A stretch of DNA of 30,426 nucleotides from CAYINU01 sp964364855 (GCA_964364855.1 CAYINU010000011.1:1-30426); one strand, 5' to 3'; numbered from the stretch's first letter, positions 22,528 through 29,520 are shown. Notes: generated from the sequence alone by a model not told the origin. Made by a program: numbers and translations.

Positions 22528-23668
22528 ACATACCCTTCTCTCCGTTCGAGTGTTGGGTTTTCTAATGCTCTCTCTGGTGATGATCGGGCCAGTTTTTGGA
22601 ACTGAAGGGTCTCTGCTGGATCTGGAAAACCCCGATATCGGCCGTTCGGCGACTCCTGAAACAGTGTCGGCAGGACCCATCCAAAACATTAATTTTGGGG
22701 GCGCATTTGATGCACGGTTCCTGGTGCCCTCAGGCGAAAAAGGACGACTATTGCTCCATGTGAGCGAGTTGGTTTTGACGGCCACGATCGGCGACAACAT
22801 CTCGATTCTTGCCGAGCAATTGCTGCAGACAGACGACTTGGTGAGTGTGGTCGGTCAGGATCACGGATTTGCCTATGCTATTTTTTCCAATTACCCCTTT
22901 TTCCCGGAAGGGTTTTCGGTCAAGGTGGGGCGCTTTCGGGCAAAATGGGGCTATGATGCGCGCTCGGATTCGGCCTCCAATATGATCCAAAGTTTGGCCA
23001 TACGCAGTGTTGGGCAGATCACCGACCTCGGCATCGAAGTATCGGGTTATTTGGCGCAATCTGTTGATTTCAATATTGCCCTCCAAAACGGCCCGAATAC
23101 GCTGTTTATCGACACGACCGACGGCACCGGCGGGACCATTCAAGCCAAAAATATGGCCGAGAACCCCCGAAATTCGTATTTTGCTCGCTTGTATAATGAG
23201 CTGTCTTCCAACCTGGGTGTTGGGGTGTCGTATTTTAGCGGTAACAGTTATAGCTGGAGAAACGGACTCGGTTTTTCTCATGAAACGATGCAAGTCTATG
23301 GCACCCTGGATAGATCCCAGTTGGTGGGCATCCAGCGTTACGCAATCGATGCCGCTCTGAAGGTGGGGAAATGGACATTCAACGGCGAATTTGGATTTGG
23401 TTCAGACACGGGGCCAGGCGCAGAGCGGCAAGTTCAAGCTTACATGGGACGCTTGGATTATGACTTTGTTCCGGGTGTGTTTTCAGGAATGCTGCAGATT
23501 GACTATATTCATGACGGAGACTCTGGCACAGAAGATCAACCCATAGGGTCTATTGAAGGAACCGTACGTCTGACAGATACTTCGGTGTTAAGACCCTTTT
23601 ACATCCGTGGTCTCAGATCCGGGACTCAGGGTCAGCTGATGGGTATTCAACTGCTTTTATCATTCTAA
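22511..23668 (+). CDS. Outer-membrane beta-barrel, porin-like
   Basis: A 385-aa protein with a signal peptide (VRVLGFLMLSLVMIGPVFG). The body is a run of amphipathic strands ending in QLMGIQLLLSF, with a C-terminal Phe as in outer-membrane barrels. SVKVGRFRAKWGYDARSD resembles the VGRF/PFG strand and loop of porin-like proteins. GGAGG (22499-22503) 7 nt before the ATG supports the start; overlaps the membrane protein gene by 17 nt. No substrate can be read from the sequence. In this operon it could carry a periplasmic redox protein or pass a metal or small molecule. Confidence 0.72.
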   Translation: MTAFAKHTLLSVRVLGFLMLSLVMIGPVFGTEGSLLDLENPDIGRSATPETVSAGPIQNINFGGAFDARFLVPSGEKGRLLLHVSELVLTATIGDNISILAEQLLQTDDLVSVVGQDHGFAYAIFSNYPFFPEGFSVKVGRFRAKWGYDARSDSASNMIQSLAIRSVGQITDLGIEVSGYLAQSVDFNIALQNGPNTLFIDTTDGTGGTIQAKNMAENPRNSYFARLYNELSSNLGVGVSYFSGNSYSWRNGLGFSHETMQVYGTLDRSQLVGIQRYAIDAALKVGKWTFNGEFGFGSDTGPGAERQVQAYMGRLDYDFVPGVFSGMLQIDYIHDGDSGTEDQPIGSIEGTVRLTDTSVLRPFYIRGLRSGTQGQLMGIQLLLSF

Positions 23669-23686
23669 ATTTATCTGGAGGAAGCC

Positions 23687-24463
23687 ATGAAAAAAAGAGA
23701 AAACCTGATGCTCACAGGTCTAATAGCCGTAACCCTTATTCTGGGACATACTTTGTTGGTTTGGGCACAAGATCACGAGGGATCGCCCCACATTCAGCTT
23801 GATGTGGCCCAAGAGTCCCAAAGTAGTGAACCCGATCACCATGCGTTGGTGCATCCGTTTCTGACACACATGGGACTGCCAGATGGCCCAGGGGAGTCCA
23901 GTTTTCGCGGCAATTTTCTTCGCCAGGTCGAAGATGGGGTGTCGCAAGGCGATTTTGGCTTTCATATCGAAGCGGGGGTCGCGGATGGTATTGGTATTCA
24001 TTTGCGTAACGACGCCGTCAGTGCCAATGCCAGAACAGAGCTCATGGTACAAGCGGCAGTCTGGCGGGATTCGACCAACTTAAGTGGGATTGCAGTCTTT
24101 GGGGAAGCAGAGTTTGCGACAGGCGCAACGGCCGAGCGACGGATCACTTGGTTGTATGGGATTTCGGGACGCTGGGTCATGTTGCCTATTCTGTCGTTGG
24201 ATGCCGACATTCACCACAACCCACTAGACAGTATGGTGGAATGGGAAACGGCTGCCGTTTATAGGCTCACCGAAACGCTATTTCCGATTCTTGAAATTCG
24301 GGGAGAATCCGGAAATAGCACGTCAATCGTGAACATGTTGACTGCGTTGAAGATCAAAACAGCAGAAAATATGGCCATTGGCATCGGGATCCAATATCCG
24401 ATGAGCACAACCAAAGAATTTGATTCTCAACTGCTGATTCAGGTGGATATGGGCTTTCATTAA
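23687..24463 (+). CDS. Second exported, probably outer-membrane barrel protein
   Basis: A 258-aa protein with signal peptide (LMLTGLIAVTLILGHTLLVWA, trimmed at AQ). The mature N-terminus is acidic and His-containing (DHEGSPHIQ, EPDHHALVHP). A conspicuous motif, HPFLTHMGLPDGPGE, precedes strands such as GFHIEAGVADGIGIHLRND and ends in LLIQVDMGFH, suggesting a small barrel. The HPFLTHMG-PD-PGE motif is one I associate with uncharacterised exported proteins in other bacteria; function unknown. GGAGG (23677-23681) lies 5 nt before the ATG, and the gene is 18 nt after the previous barrel. His clusters could bind metal. Confidence 0.65.
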   Translation: MKKRENLMLTGLIAVTLILGHTLLVWAQDHEGSPHIQLDVAQESQSSEPDHHALVHPFLTHMGLPDGPGESSFRGNFLRQVEDGVSQGDFGFHIEAGVADGIGIHLRNDAVSANARTELMVQAAVWRDSTNLSGIAVFGEAEFATGATAERRITWLYGISGRWVMLPILSLDADIHHNPLDSMVEWETAAVYRLTETLFPILEIRGESGNSTSIVNMLTALKIKTAENMAIGIGIQYPMSTTKEFDSQLLIQVDMGFH

Positions 24464-24481
24464 GCGGGCTTTATCGCCTGC
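24464..24481 (+). terminator. Weak hairpin after the redox operon
   Basis: GCGGGC (24464-24469) and GCCTGC (24476-24481) pair with one G-U around a 6-nt loop, directly after the operon stop. No U-run follows, so termination would be weak or factor-dependent. Confidence 0.3.
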
Positions 24482-24482
24482 A

Positions 24483-24517
24483 TTGACCCCTCTCATTTTG
24501 TACGATATATTGTACAA
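24483..24517 (+). promoter_or_regulatory. yefM-yoeB promoter and TGTACA-type operator
   Basis: -35 TTGACC (24483-24488), 17-bp spacer, -10 TATATT (24506-24511). The start would be at about 24518, so the yefM ATG (24519) is essentially +1. A 20-bp palindrome covers the spacer and -10: TTGTACGAT (24498-24506) and ATTGTACAA (24509-24517), one mismatch. It contains TGTACG and TGTACA, the hexamer known to be read by YefM-YoeB in other bacteria. Autorepression is strongly implied. Confidence 0.8.
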
Positions 24518-24518
24518 T

Positions 24519-24794
24519 ATGAACGAGCGCATATTGAAATTTTCAGCAACTCGAGAACAGTTGGCATCCGAACTTGACCGGGTGGTAACCGATCACATTG
24601 CTTTAAAAATTATCCGGAAAATTGGAAATGTTGTCGTGATTTCAGAGGATGACTATGCCGCATTAGAGGAAACGGCTTATTTGCTGAGTTCTCGAAGAAA
24701 TGCCCGCCGGCTTCATGATGCTATGGGACAAGAACCCAAAACCCTCAAGAAATATGGGGACACCCAATCACTGAAACTTAAATATGGACTTTAG
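24519..24794 (+). CDS. yefM: YefM/Phd-family antitoxin
   Basis: A 91-aa antitoxin that neutralises YoeB and represses its own operon by DNA binding. The N-terminal Phd/YefM DNA-binding fold is somewhat divergent (MNERILKFSATREQLASELD), but NVVVISEDDYAALEETAYLLSS is the family core and the basic C-terminal tail (RRNARRLHDAM) is the toxin-binding part. Start: a TTG at 24483 is inside the -35, so the ATG at 24519 is the only sensible start; no Shine-Dalgarno, leaderless mRNA predicted. It overlaps yoeB by 11 nt. Confidence 0.88.
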   Translation: MNERILKFSATREQLASELDRVVTDHIALKIIRKIGNVVVISEDDYAALEETAYLLSSRRNARRLHDAMGQEPKTLKKYGDTQSLKLKYGL

Positions 24795-25038
24795 GCTATC
24801 CAAAGAAGCTGAAGAAGACTTGGCTTTTTTTGCAAAAACCAATCCCAAATTGGCTCGCAAAATTTTAGAGCTTATAGAAAAAACTTGTGAAAACCCTTTT
24901 TCTGGAATAGGAAAACCAGAGCCCCTTAAACACAGCTTATCCGGTTACTGGTCTCGCAGAATTACCTTGGAACACAGAATGGTATACCGTATTCATCAAA
25001 ATGAATTGATTATTATCCAACTGCGATTCCATTATTAA
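24784..25038 (+). CDS. yoeB: YoeB-family mRNA interferase toxin
   Basis: An 84-aa ribosome-dependent endoribonuclease toxin, exactly the length of E. coli YoeB and collinear with it: Glu46 in GKPEPLKH, Arg65 in LEHRMVYRI, and the C-terminal His83-Tyr84 (RFHY). GYWSRRITLEHR is nearly diagnostic. All catalytic positions are kept, so the toxin should be active. Overlapping the antitoxin by 11 nt keeps translation coupled. Its stop shares the palindromic TTAA with the stop of the opposing XRE gene (25035-25038). Confidence 0.95.
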   Translation: MDFRLSKEAEEDLAFFAKTNPKLARKILELIEKTCENPFSGIGKPEPLKHSLSGYWSRRITLEHRMVYRIHQNELIIIQLRFHY

Positions 25039-25241
25039 TGCAATAATTCATCTACGCTGCATTCCAGAGCTGTGGCAAGGGCCAATAAGGTAGATATACG
25101 AACATCGGTTACTTTCTTGTAGCGAATTTTGGCCACGGTCGGATAAGGCACATCTGATTTTTTAACCAAACGATCAACGGACAGTCCCAGCTTTTTACGT
25201 CTGATTTCGATGTTTTTAACAATGCGATCAATGAGAGCCAT
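25035..25241 (-). CDS. XRE/Cro-type small transcriptional regulator
   Basis: A 68-aa single-domain HTH protein. The five-helix Cro/C1 pattern is clear: IVKNIEIRRKKLGLSVDRLV (helices 1-2), SDVPYPTVAKIRY (recognition helix) and VRISTLLALATALECSVDEL. It converges on yoeB with a 4-nt overlap and diverges from the small gene at 25341. The promoter is probably TTGAAG (25275-25270) - 17 bp - CATTAA (25252-25247), placing +1 next to the ATG. It is likely an autoregulator of the divergent pair, or a regulator of the neighbouring toxin-antitoxin. Confidence 0.85.
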   Translation of the reverse strand: MALIDRIVKNIEIRRKKLGLSVDRLVKKSDVPYPTVAKIRYKKVTDVRISTLLALATALECSVDELLH

Positions 25242-25246
25242 CTTCT

Positions 25247-25293
25247 TTAATGTTAATGAAAGAATTGACCTTCAAGTACTGACCATATAGGAT
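25247..25293. promoter_or_regulatory. Back-to-back promoters between XRE gene and small gene
   Basis: Plus strand: -35 TTGACC (25265-25270), 17 bp, -10 TAGGAT (25288-25293). Minus strand: -35 TTGAAG (25275-25270), 17 bp, -10 CATTAA (25252-25247). The -35 boxes share one base and together form TTGA-CCT-TCAA, a short palindrome that could be the XRE operator. The rest of the 25242-25340 gap holds GTCTT-AA-AAGAC (25297-25308) just after the plus-strand start. Confidence 0.5.
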
Positions 25294-25340
25294 ATAGTCT
25301 TAAAAGACCTTTTCAGCAAATTTTAGTAATGGAGGTCCAT

Positions 25341-25484
25341 GTGAGGATTTCAAAGCAATTCCCTTCCACCACAATTGAACTAAGCGTTTCAACCGAGGAA
25401 CTTGTCCTAATCAAAAATAGTGTGGATCACTACTTTTATTATCTTGATCACTGCGTAGAAAACAGGGACGGATGGTCGGATTAA
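25341..25484 (+). CDS. Small protein gene, 47 aa, function unknown
   Basis: From the GTG at 25341 the frame encodes 47 residues beginning MRISKQFPSTTIELSVSTEE and ending ENRDGWSD. GGAGG (25331-25335) is 5 nt upstream, and a promoter lies at 25265-25293, so expression signals are good for so short a frame. An ATG at 25329 would add four residues but consumes the Shine-Dalgarno. Composition is natural for a protein: alternating strand (TIELSVS) then helix (EELVLIKNSVDHYFYYLDHCV). No known family is recognised. It fills the otherwise empty 25242-25554 stretch and is divergent from the XRE regulator. Confidence 0.5.
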   Translation: MRISKQFPSTTIELSVSTEELVLIKNSVDHYFYYLDHCVENRDGWSD

Positions 25485-25493
25485 CCACACGAT

Positions 25494-25517
25494 AAATCAG
25501 GACGATAATCCTGATTT
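25494..25517. repeat. Perfect 9-bp inverted repeat upstream of ATPase copy 2
   Basis: AAATCAGGA (25494-25502) and TCCTGATTT (25509-25517) around CGATAA. It ends 3 bp before a consensus -35, so it could be an operator for the ATPase gene, or a weak terminator for the small gene that ends at 25484. Confidence 0.55.
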
Positions 25518-25520
25518 GTC

Positions 25521-25548
25521 TTGACAAATCGGGAATCTCATCCATACT
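25521..25548 (+). promoter_or_regulatory. Promoter of AAA_14 ATPase copy 2
   Basis: -35 TTGACA (25521-25526, perfect consensus), 16-bp spacer, -10 CATACT (25543-25548), then 6 nt to the ATG at 25555. No Shine-Dalgarno is present; +1 should coincide with the start codon. Confidence 0.6.
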
Positions 25549-25554
25549 TTCCTT

Positions 25555-26694
25555 ATGAAAAGGAGCCTAGAGCCACTTCTTTTAGAAGATTTGCCAGAGA
25601 AAATTATTTTGCTATCGGGACCTCGCCAAAGCGGGAAAACCACCTTGGCCAAATCCTTAAATCCTTTGGCCACGCATTTGAACTATGACGAGTCAGATGA
25701 CCGCGACGTCATTTCAAAAAAAACGTGGGACCCACAAACGCCTTTAATTATTTTTGATGAGCTCCACAAAATGCAGGAGTGGAAACGGTATCTCAAGGGC
25801 CTTTTTGATACCCGCGGAATTCCACCGCAAATGCTGGTGACCGGTAGTGCCAAGCTCGATACTTACCGCAAAGTAGGGGATTCGCTAGCCGGACGATTTT
25901 TCTACTTTAGACTTCACCCACTCGATATCCAAGAAGTCGGAAATGCCCTGCCAGCCCAAGAGTCTTTTAACCTAATTTTAGAATGCAGCGGATTCCCAGA
26001 GCCCTTCCTAAGGGGAAAAACCAAATACTACGGCCGTTGGGCAAAAAGCCATCAAGATATTATCCTGCGACAAGATATGCTGGATCTGGAGCGGGTAACC
26101 GACATCCACGCCATTGAGCTGCTCATCGATTTGATGTCCCGGCGGGTAGGCAGTACCGTGTCTTATGCCAATCTGGCACAGGATGTGCAACGGGATCCGA
26201 AAACGGTCAAAAAATGGTTCGGATTTCTGGAGAATTTGTATCTTACCTTTCCCATTCGGCCATTTGGTACCAAACTGGCACGCGCTTATTTGCAGCAACC
26301 CAAACACTACCTGTACAACACCGCCGCCGTAAAAGGAGATATGGGCGCCAAATTTGAAAATCTGGTCGCCTGTGCGCTTTTAAAAGAACTACATTGGCAA
26401 CAAGATACGCAGGGTCGCTCTCTGGATCTTTGCTTTCTGAGGACCCGCGATGGGCATGAAGTGGACTTTGTGATTGTCGAAAATAATCGTCCCATTTATA
26501 TGATCGAATGCAAATGGACTGAACCTGATTTATCTTCTCTGAATTACTTTCACAATCATTTCAAAAAAATTCCTGCTGTCCAATTGATTGGGAAAGGATT
26601 GCCCCGCAACTTTTATTATCCGGATACGCATACAAAAGTATGTGCGGCTCCCGAGTGGCTATTGAACCTGCGGCAGGAACTTTTTTCAAAGTAG
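25555..26694 (+). CDS. AAA_14/DUF4143 family ATPase (copy 2)
   Basis: A 379-aa paralogue of the ATPase at 7713-8885. P-loop SGPRQSGKTTLAKSL, Walker B IIFDELHKMQEW, TGSAKLDTYRKVGDSLAGRF, a winged-helix stretch (SYANLAQDVQRDPKTVKKWF) and a C-terminal nuclease-like HEVDFVIVEN...MIECKW. All motifs of copy 1 are matched at the same spacing, but the sequences are diverged, so the duplication is old or the two came in separately. It sits next to a toxin-antitoxin and XRE genes in an AT-richer patch, which hints at acquired DNA. Role unknown. Confidence 0.9.
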   Translation: MKRSLEPLLLEDLPEKIILLSGPRQSGKTTLAKSLNPLATHLNYDESDDRDVISKKTWDPQTPLIIFDELHKMQEWKRYLKGLFDTRGIPPQMLVTGSAKLDTYRKVGDSLAGRFFYFRLHPLDIQEVGNALPAQESFNLILECSGFPEPFLRGKTKYYGRWAKSHQDIILRQDMLDLERVTDIHAIELLIDLMSRRVGSTVSYANLAQDVQRDPKTVKKWFGFLENLYLTFPIRPFGTKLARAYLQQPKHYLYNTAAVKGDMGAKFENLVACALLKELHWQQDTQGRSLDLCFLRTRDGHEVDFVIVENNRPIYMIECKWTEPDLSSLNYFHNHFKKIPAVQLIGKGLPRNFYYPDTHTKVCAAPEWLLNLRQELFSK

Positions 26695-26732
26695 GCTATC
26701 ATAGCGTCTGTTCTAAACCCCGTGAAATTGGA

Positions 26733-26738
26733 TATACT
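26733..26738 (+). promoter_or_regulatory. -10 element before ybaB-recR
   Basis: TATACT at 26733-26738 matches five of six consensus bases. The best -35 is poor (TTCTAA, 26711-26716, 16-bp spacer). The start would be near 26745, leaving a leader of about 37 nt that contains the AAAGGAG of ybaB. Confidence 0.42.
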
Positions 26739-26781
26739 GTGCGAAACAAATCGACCCAAGAACAAAAAAAGGAGCAAGACA

Positions 26782-27102
26782 ATGTTTGGTGGCATGAAAG
26801 ACATGGGGAAGATGCTCAAACGCGCGCAAGAAATGCGCTCGACGATGAAAAAAATCCAAAAAGAGCTGCAGGAAACAGAGATCAGTTCCGAGACCGCCAA
26901 GGGCGACATTAAGGTTACCATCAATGGGGAAATGGAATTTTTAAGTCTGTCGATTGATCCGGAACTGCTCAATCCGAGTAACCGAAAAAAACTCGAATCT
27001 GCTCTATTGGACCAGTTGAACAAGTCCATCAAAAAAGCCAAAAATCTCGCCTCCGCCAAGCTGGGTCCCATGACGGAAGGACTTAAGCTCGCAGGCGGCT
27101 AG
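26782..27102 (+). CDS. ybaB: YbaB/EbfC nucleoid-associated protein
   Basis: A 106-aa small DNA-binding dimer, family-typical in length and order: MFGGMKDMGKMLKRAQEM, a long amphipathic helix, GDIKVTINGEMEFLSLSIDP, and a C-terminal helix DQLNKSIKKAKNLASAKL. Start: the frame is open from 26722, but AAAGGAG (26768-26774) is 7 nt from the ATG at 26782 and the family begins there. It is 2 nt from recR, the usual ybaB-recR pair; with dnaX elsewhere in this window, the common dnaX-ybaB-recR cluster is split. Confidence 0.94.
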   Translation: MFGGMKDMGKMLKRAQEMRSTMKKIQKELQETEISSETAKGDIKVTINGEMEFLSLSIDPELLNPSNRKKLESALLDQLNKSIKKAKNLASAKLGPMTEGLKLAGG

Positions 27103-27104
27103 GT

Positions 27105-27704
27105 ATGCAGGACCGCAACCCCCTGCAACCACTAGTCGAAGAACTGAGCCTCCTGCCCGGTGTCGGTCAAAAGTCGGCCATGCGTATGGCTTTTTTTATG
27201 CTGTCTTTGTCCAAAGAGCGGGTTGCCCAATTTGCCAATGTGTTGACCGATGTTCGAAACCGCATTCGATATTGCAAGACATGCTTTAATATCGGTCTGG
27301 AATCTGAGTGCGAAATTTGTCTGGATACCCGACGCATTCCTAATACCCTTTGTGTTGTGTCTGACCCGCGCGATGTGTTTGCCATCGAACGCAGCGGCGA
27401 GTTCAAGGGACGCTACCACGTATTGGGCGGATTGATCTCCCCGATCGACGGCATCTATCCGGATGCCTTGCGGCTGCAAGAGCTGATAGACCGGATCAAA
27501 ACCGGTGCGTTTGAGGAAGTGATTTTGGCGCTCAACTCCACTATCGAAGGCGAAGCAACTTATTATTATCTGATAGATTTGCTAAGACCCATGCAGGTAA
27601 ACTTAACCAAGCTGGCCTATGGCCTACCCATCGGCGCCAATATCGATTACGCCGACGAGATGACCCTACAAAAAGCCATCCAAGGTCGCATGGCAGCTCT
27701 CTAA
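27105..27704 (+). CDS. recR: Recombination protein RecR
   Basis: A 199-aa protein that acts with RecF/RecO to load RecA on gapped DNA. N-terminal helix-hairpin-helix (LSLLPGVGQKSAMRMAF), zinc finger Cys57, 60, 69 and 72, Toprim domain starting LCVVSDPRDVFAIE with GRYHVLGGLISPIDGI and the ALNSTIEGEATYYYL segment, and the C-terminal GLPIGANIDYADEMTL. Full length. Follows ybaB by 2 nt. Confidence 0.97.
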   Translation: MQDRNPLQPLVEELSLLPGVGQKSAMRMAFFMLSLSKERVAQFANVLTDVRNRIRYCKTCFNIGLESECEICLDTRRIPNTLCVVSDPRDVFAIERSGEFKGRYHVLGGLISPIDGIYPDALRLQELIDRIKTGAFEEVILALNSTIEGEATYYYLIDLLRPMQVNLTKLAYGLPIGANIDYADEMTLQKAIQGRMAAL

Positions 27705-27751
27705 CTACAAACCCCGAGCATGCCGAGCCGATATTATAAAGGAGGATCTTT

Positions 27752-28039
27752 GTGAATAAAAAGGACATTATCAACAAGCTCGTCGAGCAAACCCATCTCA
27801 ACAAGTCGGATGTGAGAGACATTGTCGAAGGCACATTTACACTTATCGCCAAAGAACTCACGAAGGGCAATCCTGTTCGTATCGTAGGCTTTGGGGTATT
27901 TGAAGTCCGGCGACGTATTGCCCGATCCGGCCGCAATCCCCAAACCGGCGAAACTCTCAAAATCCCAGCGACCAAGACACCCTCATTTCTGGCCGGAAAA
28001 GCCTTAAAAGACGCTATTAAAGGTCGAAACGGCAAATGA
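27752..28039 (+). CDS. HU/IHF-family DNA-binding protein
   Basis: A 95-aa histone-like protein: MNKKDIINKLVEQTHLNKSD, GTFTLIAKELTKGNPVRIVGFGVFEVR, and the DNA-inserting arm RSGRNPQTGETLKIPAT with its Pro after NPQTG. Start: GTG at 27752 with AAAGGAGG (27738-27745) at ideal spacing, the strongest Shine-Dalgarno in the window, as suits an abundant protein. It overlaps the next gene by ATGA. HU is more likely than IHF, but the subtype is not decided. Confidence 0.94.
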   Translation: MNKKDIINKLVEQTHLNKSDVRDIVEGTFTLIAKELTKGNPVRIVGFGVFEVRRRIARSGRNPQTGETLKIPATKTPSFLAGKALKDAIKGRNGK

Positions 28040-29520
28040 CAGACGACATCCAGCTGTTGTTGCAAGTTCTCCCGCAACGGCTGAGAAAGTCGCTTTTGGC
28101 CCATGACCGCCTGCCCGCATTGTCAGAGGTAGTCATGGATCTCGGTCGAAAACCGGAGGCACGGTTTTCCACCGATGTCCTTCGATTTGATACGCTGGGC
28201 GACGTAACGGCAGAAGACCTCAACGAAGCCATCCGCCAATTGCAACCCTTTAACACCGACAACCGTAGCGGCATCGAACGGACACTGCACCGGATTTCGG
28301 CCATGCGAAACCGTGCCGGCAATGTCGTCGGTCTTACTTTCCGAGTTGGACGCGCGGTGGTCGGCACGATCCAAATGGTACAAGACCTGATTGAGACCGG
28401 GCAAAGCGTCCTCTTTTTGGGGCGGCCCGGCATCGGCAAAACCACCGTACTCCGCGAAACCGCTCGCGTGCTGGCAGACGAACTACAAAAACGGGTGATC
28501 GTCGTGGATACGTCCAACGAAATCGGCGGTGACGGTGACATTCCCCACCCTGGCATCGGGTTTGCACGGCGGATGCAGGTGCCTTCTCCTGACCGGCAAC
28601 ACGCCGTCATGATCGAGGCTGTGGAAAACCACATGCCCGAGGTGATCATCGTGGATGAGATCGGCACCGAGGCCGAAGCCTTGGCCGCTCGTACCATTGC
28701 CCAACGTGGCGTACAATTGATTGCAACGGCCCACGGCAACACCCTCGACAATTTACTCAAAAACCCAACGCTATCCGACCTGGTTGGCGGTGTGCAAAGC
28801 GTCATTTTGGGAGACGAGGAAGCCAAGTTTCGGGGCACTCAAAAAACCGTCCTGGAACGCAAGAGCCTGCCCACATTTGACGTATTGATCGAATTTCGCA
28901 GCCGCGATGAATTTGCGGTTTATTCTGATGTCCGTGACGCAGTGGATACGCTGCTGCGCAAAGAAGCCTGCTGGCCCGAGCTCCGTCGCCGAGAGCCTAC
29001 CGGAAATGTTACGGTGCAACAGCCCATTTCTACTGGTTCTGCCACGTCACGACGGCCTGCCGAGATGCTGAAGGTCTTTCCCTATGGATTGAAAACCGAT
29101 TACGTTCTCAATGCGATCGCCACTCTCGAGGTTCCGGCCGCGGTTGCCAATACCATGGACGAGGCCGATATCGTGCTCACGATCAAAAGCAAAGTGGGTG
29201 CCAAGTCAAAAATTCAACAACTGACGCAAGGCCGCCAAGTTCCCACCCACGTCCTTAGTGCGAACAAAGCAGAGGATGTGAAACGGTTTTTCAGACGGTA
29301 CTTCAAACTCAGTCGCAGCGATGAAGAGGCCGAGGAAGAAGCCTTACGAGATATCCATCGGGTCTGCCAAATCGTAGCCGATGAAAAAAAGACGGTCGAA
29401 GCGGCCCCGACTACCGCCCACTTGCGTCGGCTGCAGCATGCGTATGTGGATTCGTTACATTTAAATTCGATCAGTATCGGAGAGGAGCCAAACTGCCGTG
29501 TCCGAGTCTACCCCCGTTAA
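28036..29520 (+). CDS. Ycf45-like SpoIIIAA-type ATPase with R3H domain
   Basis: A 494-aa protein. The N-terminal region resembles SpoIIIAA (PQRLRKSLL...EVVMDLGRKPEARF). AAA core: P-loop GRPGIGKTT (129-137), IVVDTSNEIGGDGDIPHPGIG, and Walker B VIIVDEIGTEAEA (203-215). The C-terminal part carries a second domain (about 350-430) and ends in an R3H-like segment, RLQHAYVDSLHLNSIS-GEEPNCRVRVYP. The same order is typical of the cyanobacterial/plastid Ycf45 family, thought to bind single-stranded nucleic acid; its function is unsettled. It overlaps HU by ATGA and tmk by 23 nt. No spore genes are present, so a SpoIIIAA role is unlikely. Confidence 0.9.
   Translation: MTDDIQLLLQVLPQRLRKSLLAHDRLPALSEVVMDLGRKPEARFSTDVLRFDTLGDVTAEDLNEAIRQLQPFNTDNRSGIERTLHRISAMRNRAGNVVGLTFRVGRAVVGTIQMVQDLIETGQSVLFLGRPGIGKTTVLRETARVLADELQKRVIVVDTSNEIGGDGDIPHPGIGFARRMQVPSPDRQHAVMIEAVENHMPEVIIVDEIGTEAEALAARTIAQRGVQLIATAHGNTLDNLLKNPTLSDLVGGVQSVILGDEEAKFRGTQKTVLERKSLPTFDVLIEFRSRDEFAVYSDVRDAVDTLLRKEACWPELRRREPTGNVTVQQPISTGSATSRRPAEMLKVFPYGLKTDYVLNAIATLEVPAAVANTMDEADIVLTIKSKVGAKSKIQQLTQGRQVPTHVLSANKAEDVKRFFRRYFKLSRSDEEAEEEALRDIHRVCQIVADEKKTVEAAPTTAHLRRLQHAYVDSLHLNSISIGEEPNCRVRVYPR

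Noticed and set aside
27541..28104. Minus-strand open frame (187 codons) across recR, HU and the ATPase start
   Set aside because: It spans three well-supported genes on the other strand and shows no recognisable motif.
28017..28838. Minus-strand open frame (273 codons) opposite the Ycf45-like ATPase
   Set aside because: Ser/Arg-rich shadow of a clear plus-strand gene, with no start signals and no domain.
28036..29520. SpoIIIAA sporulation protein
   Set aside because: The C-terminal domain and R3H-like end fit the Ycf45 family, no other sporulation gene is visible, and the cell is diderm.
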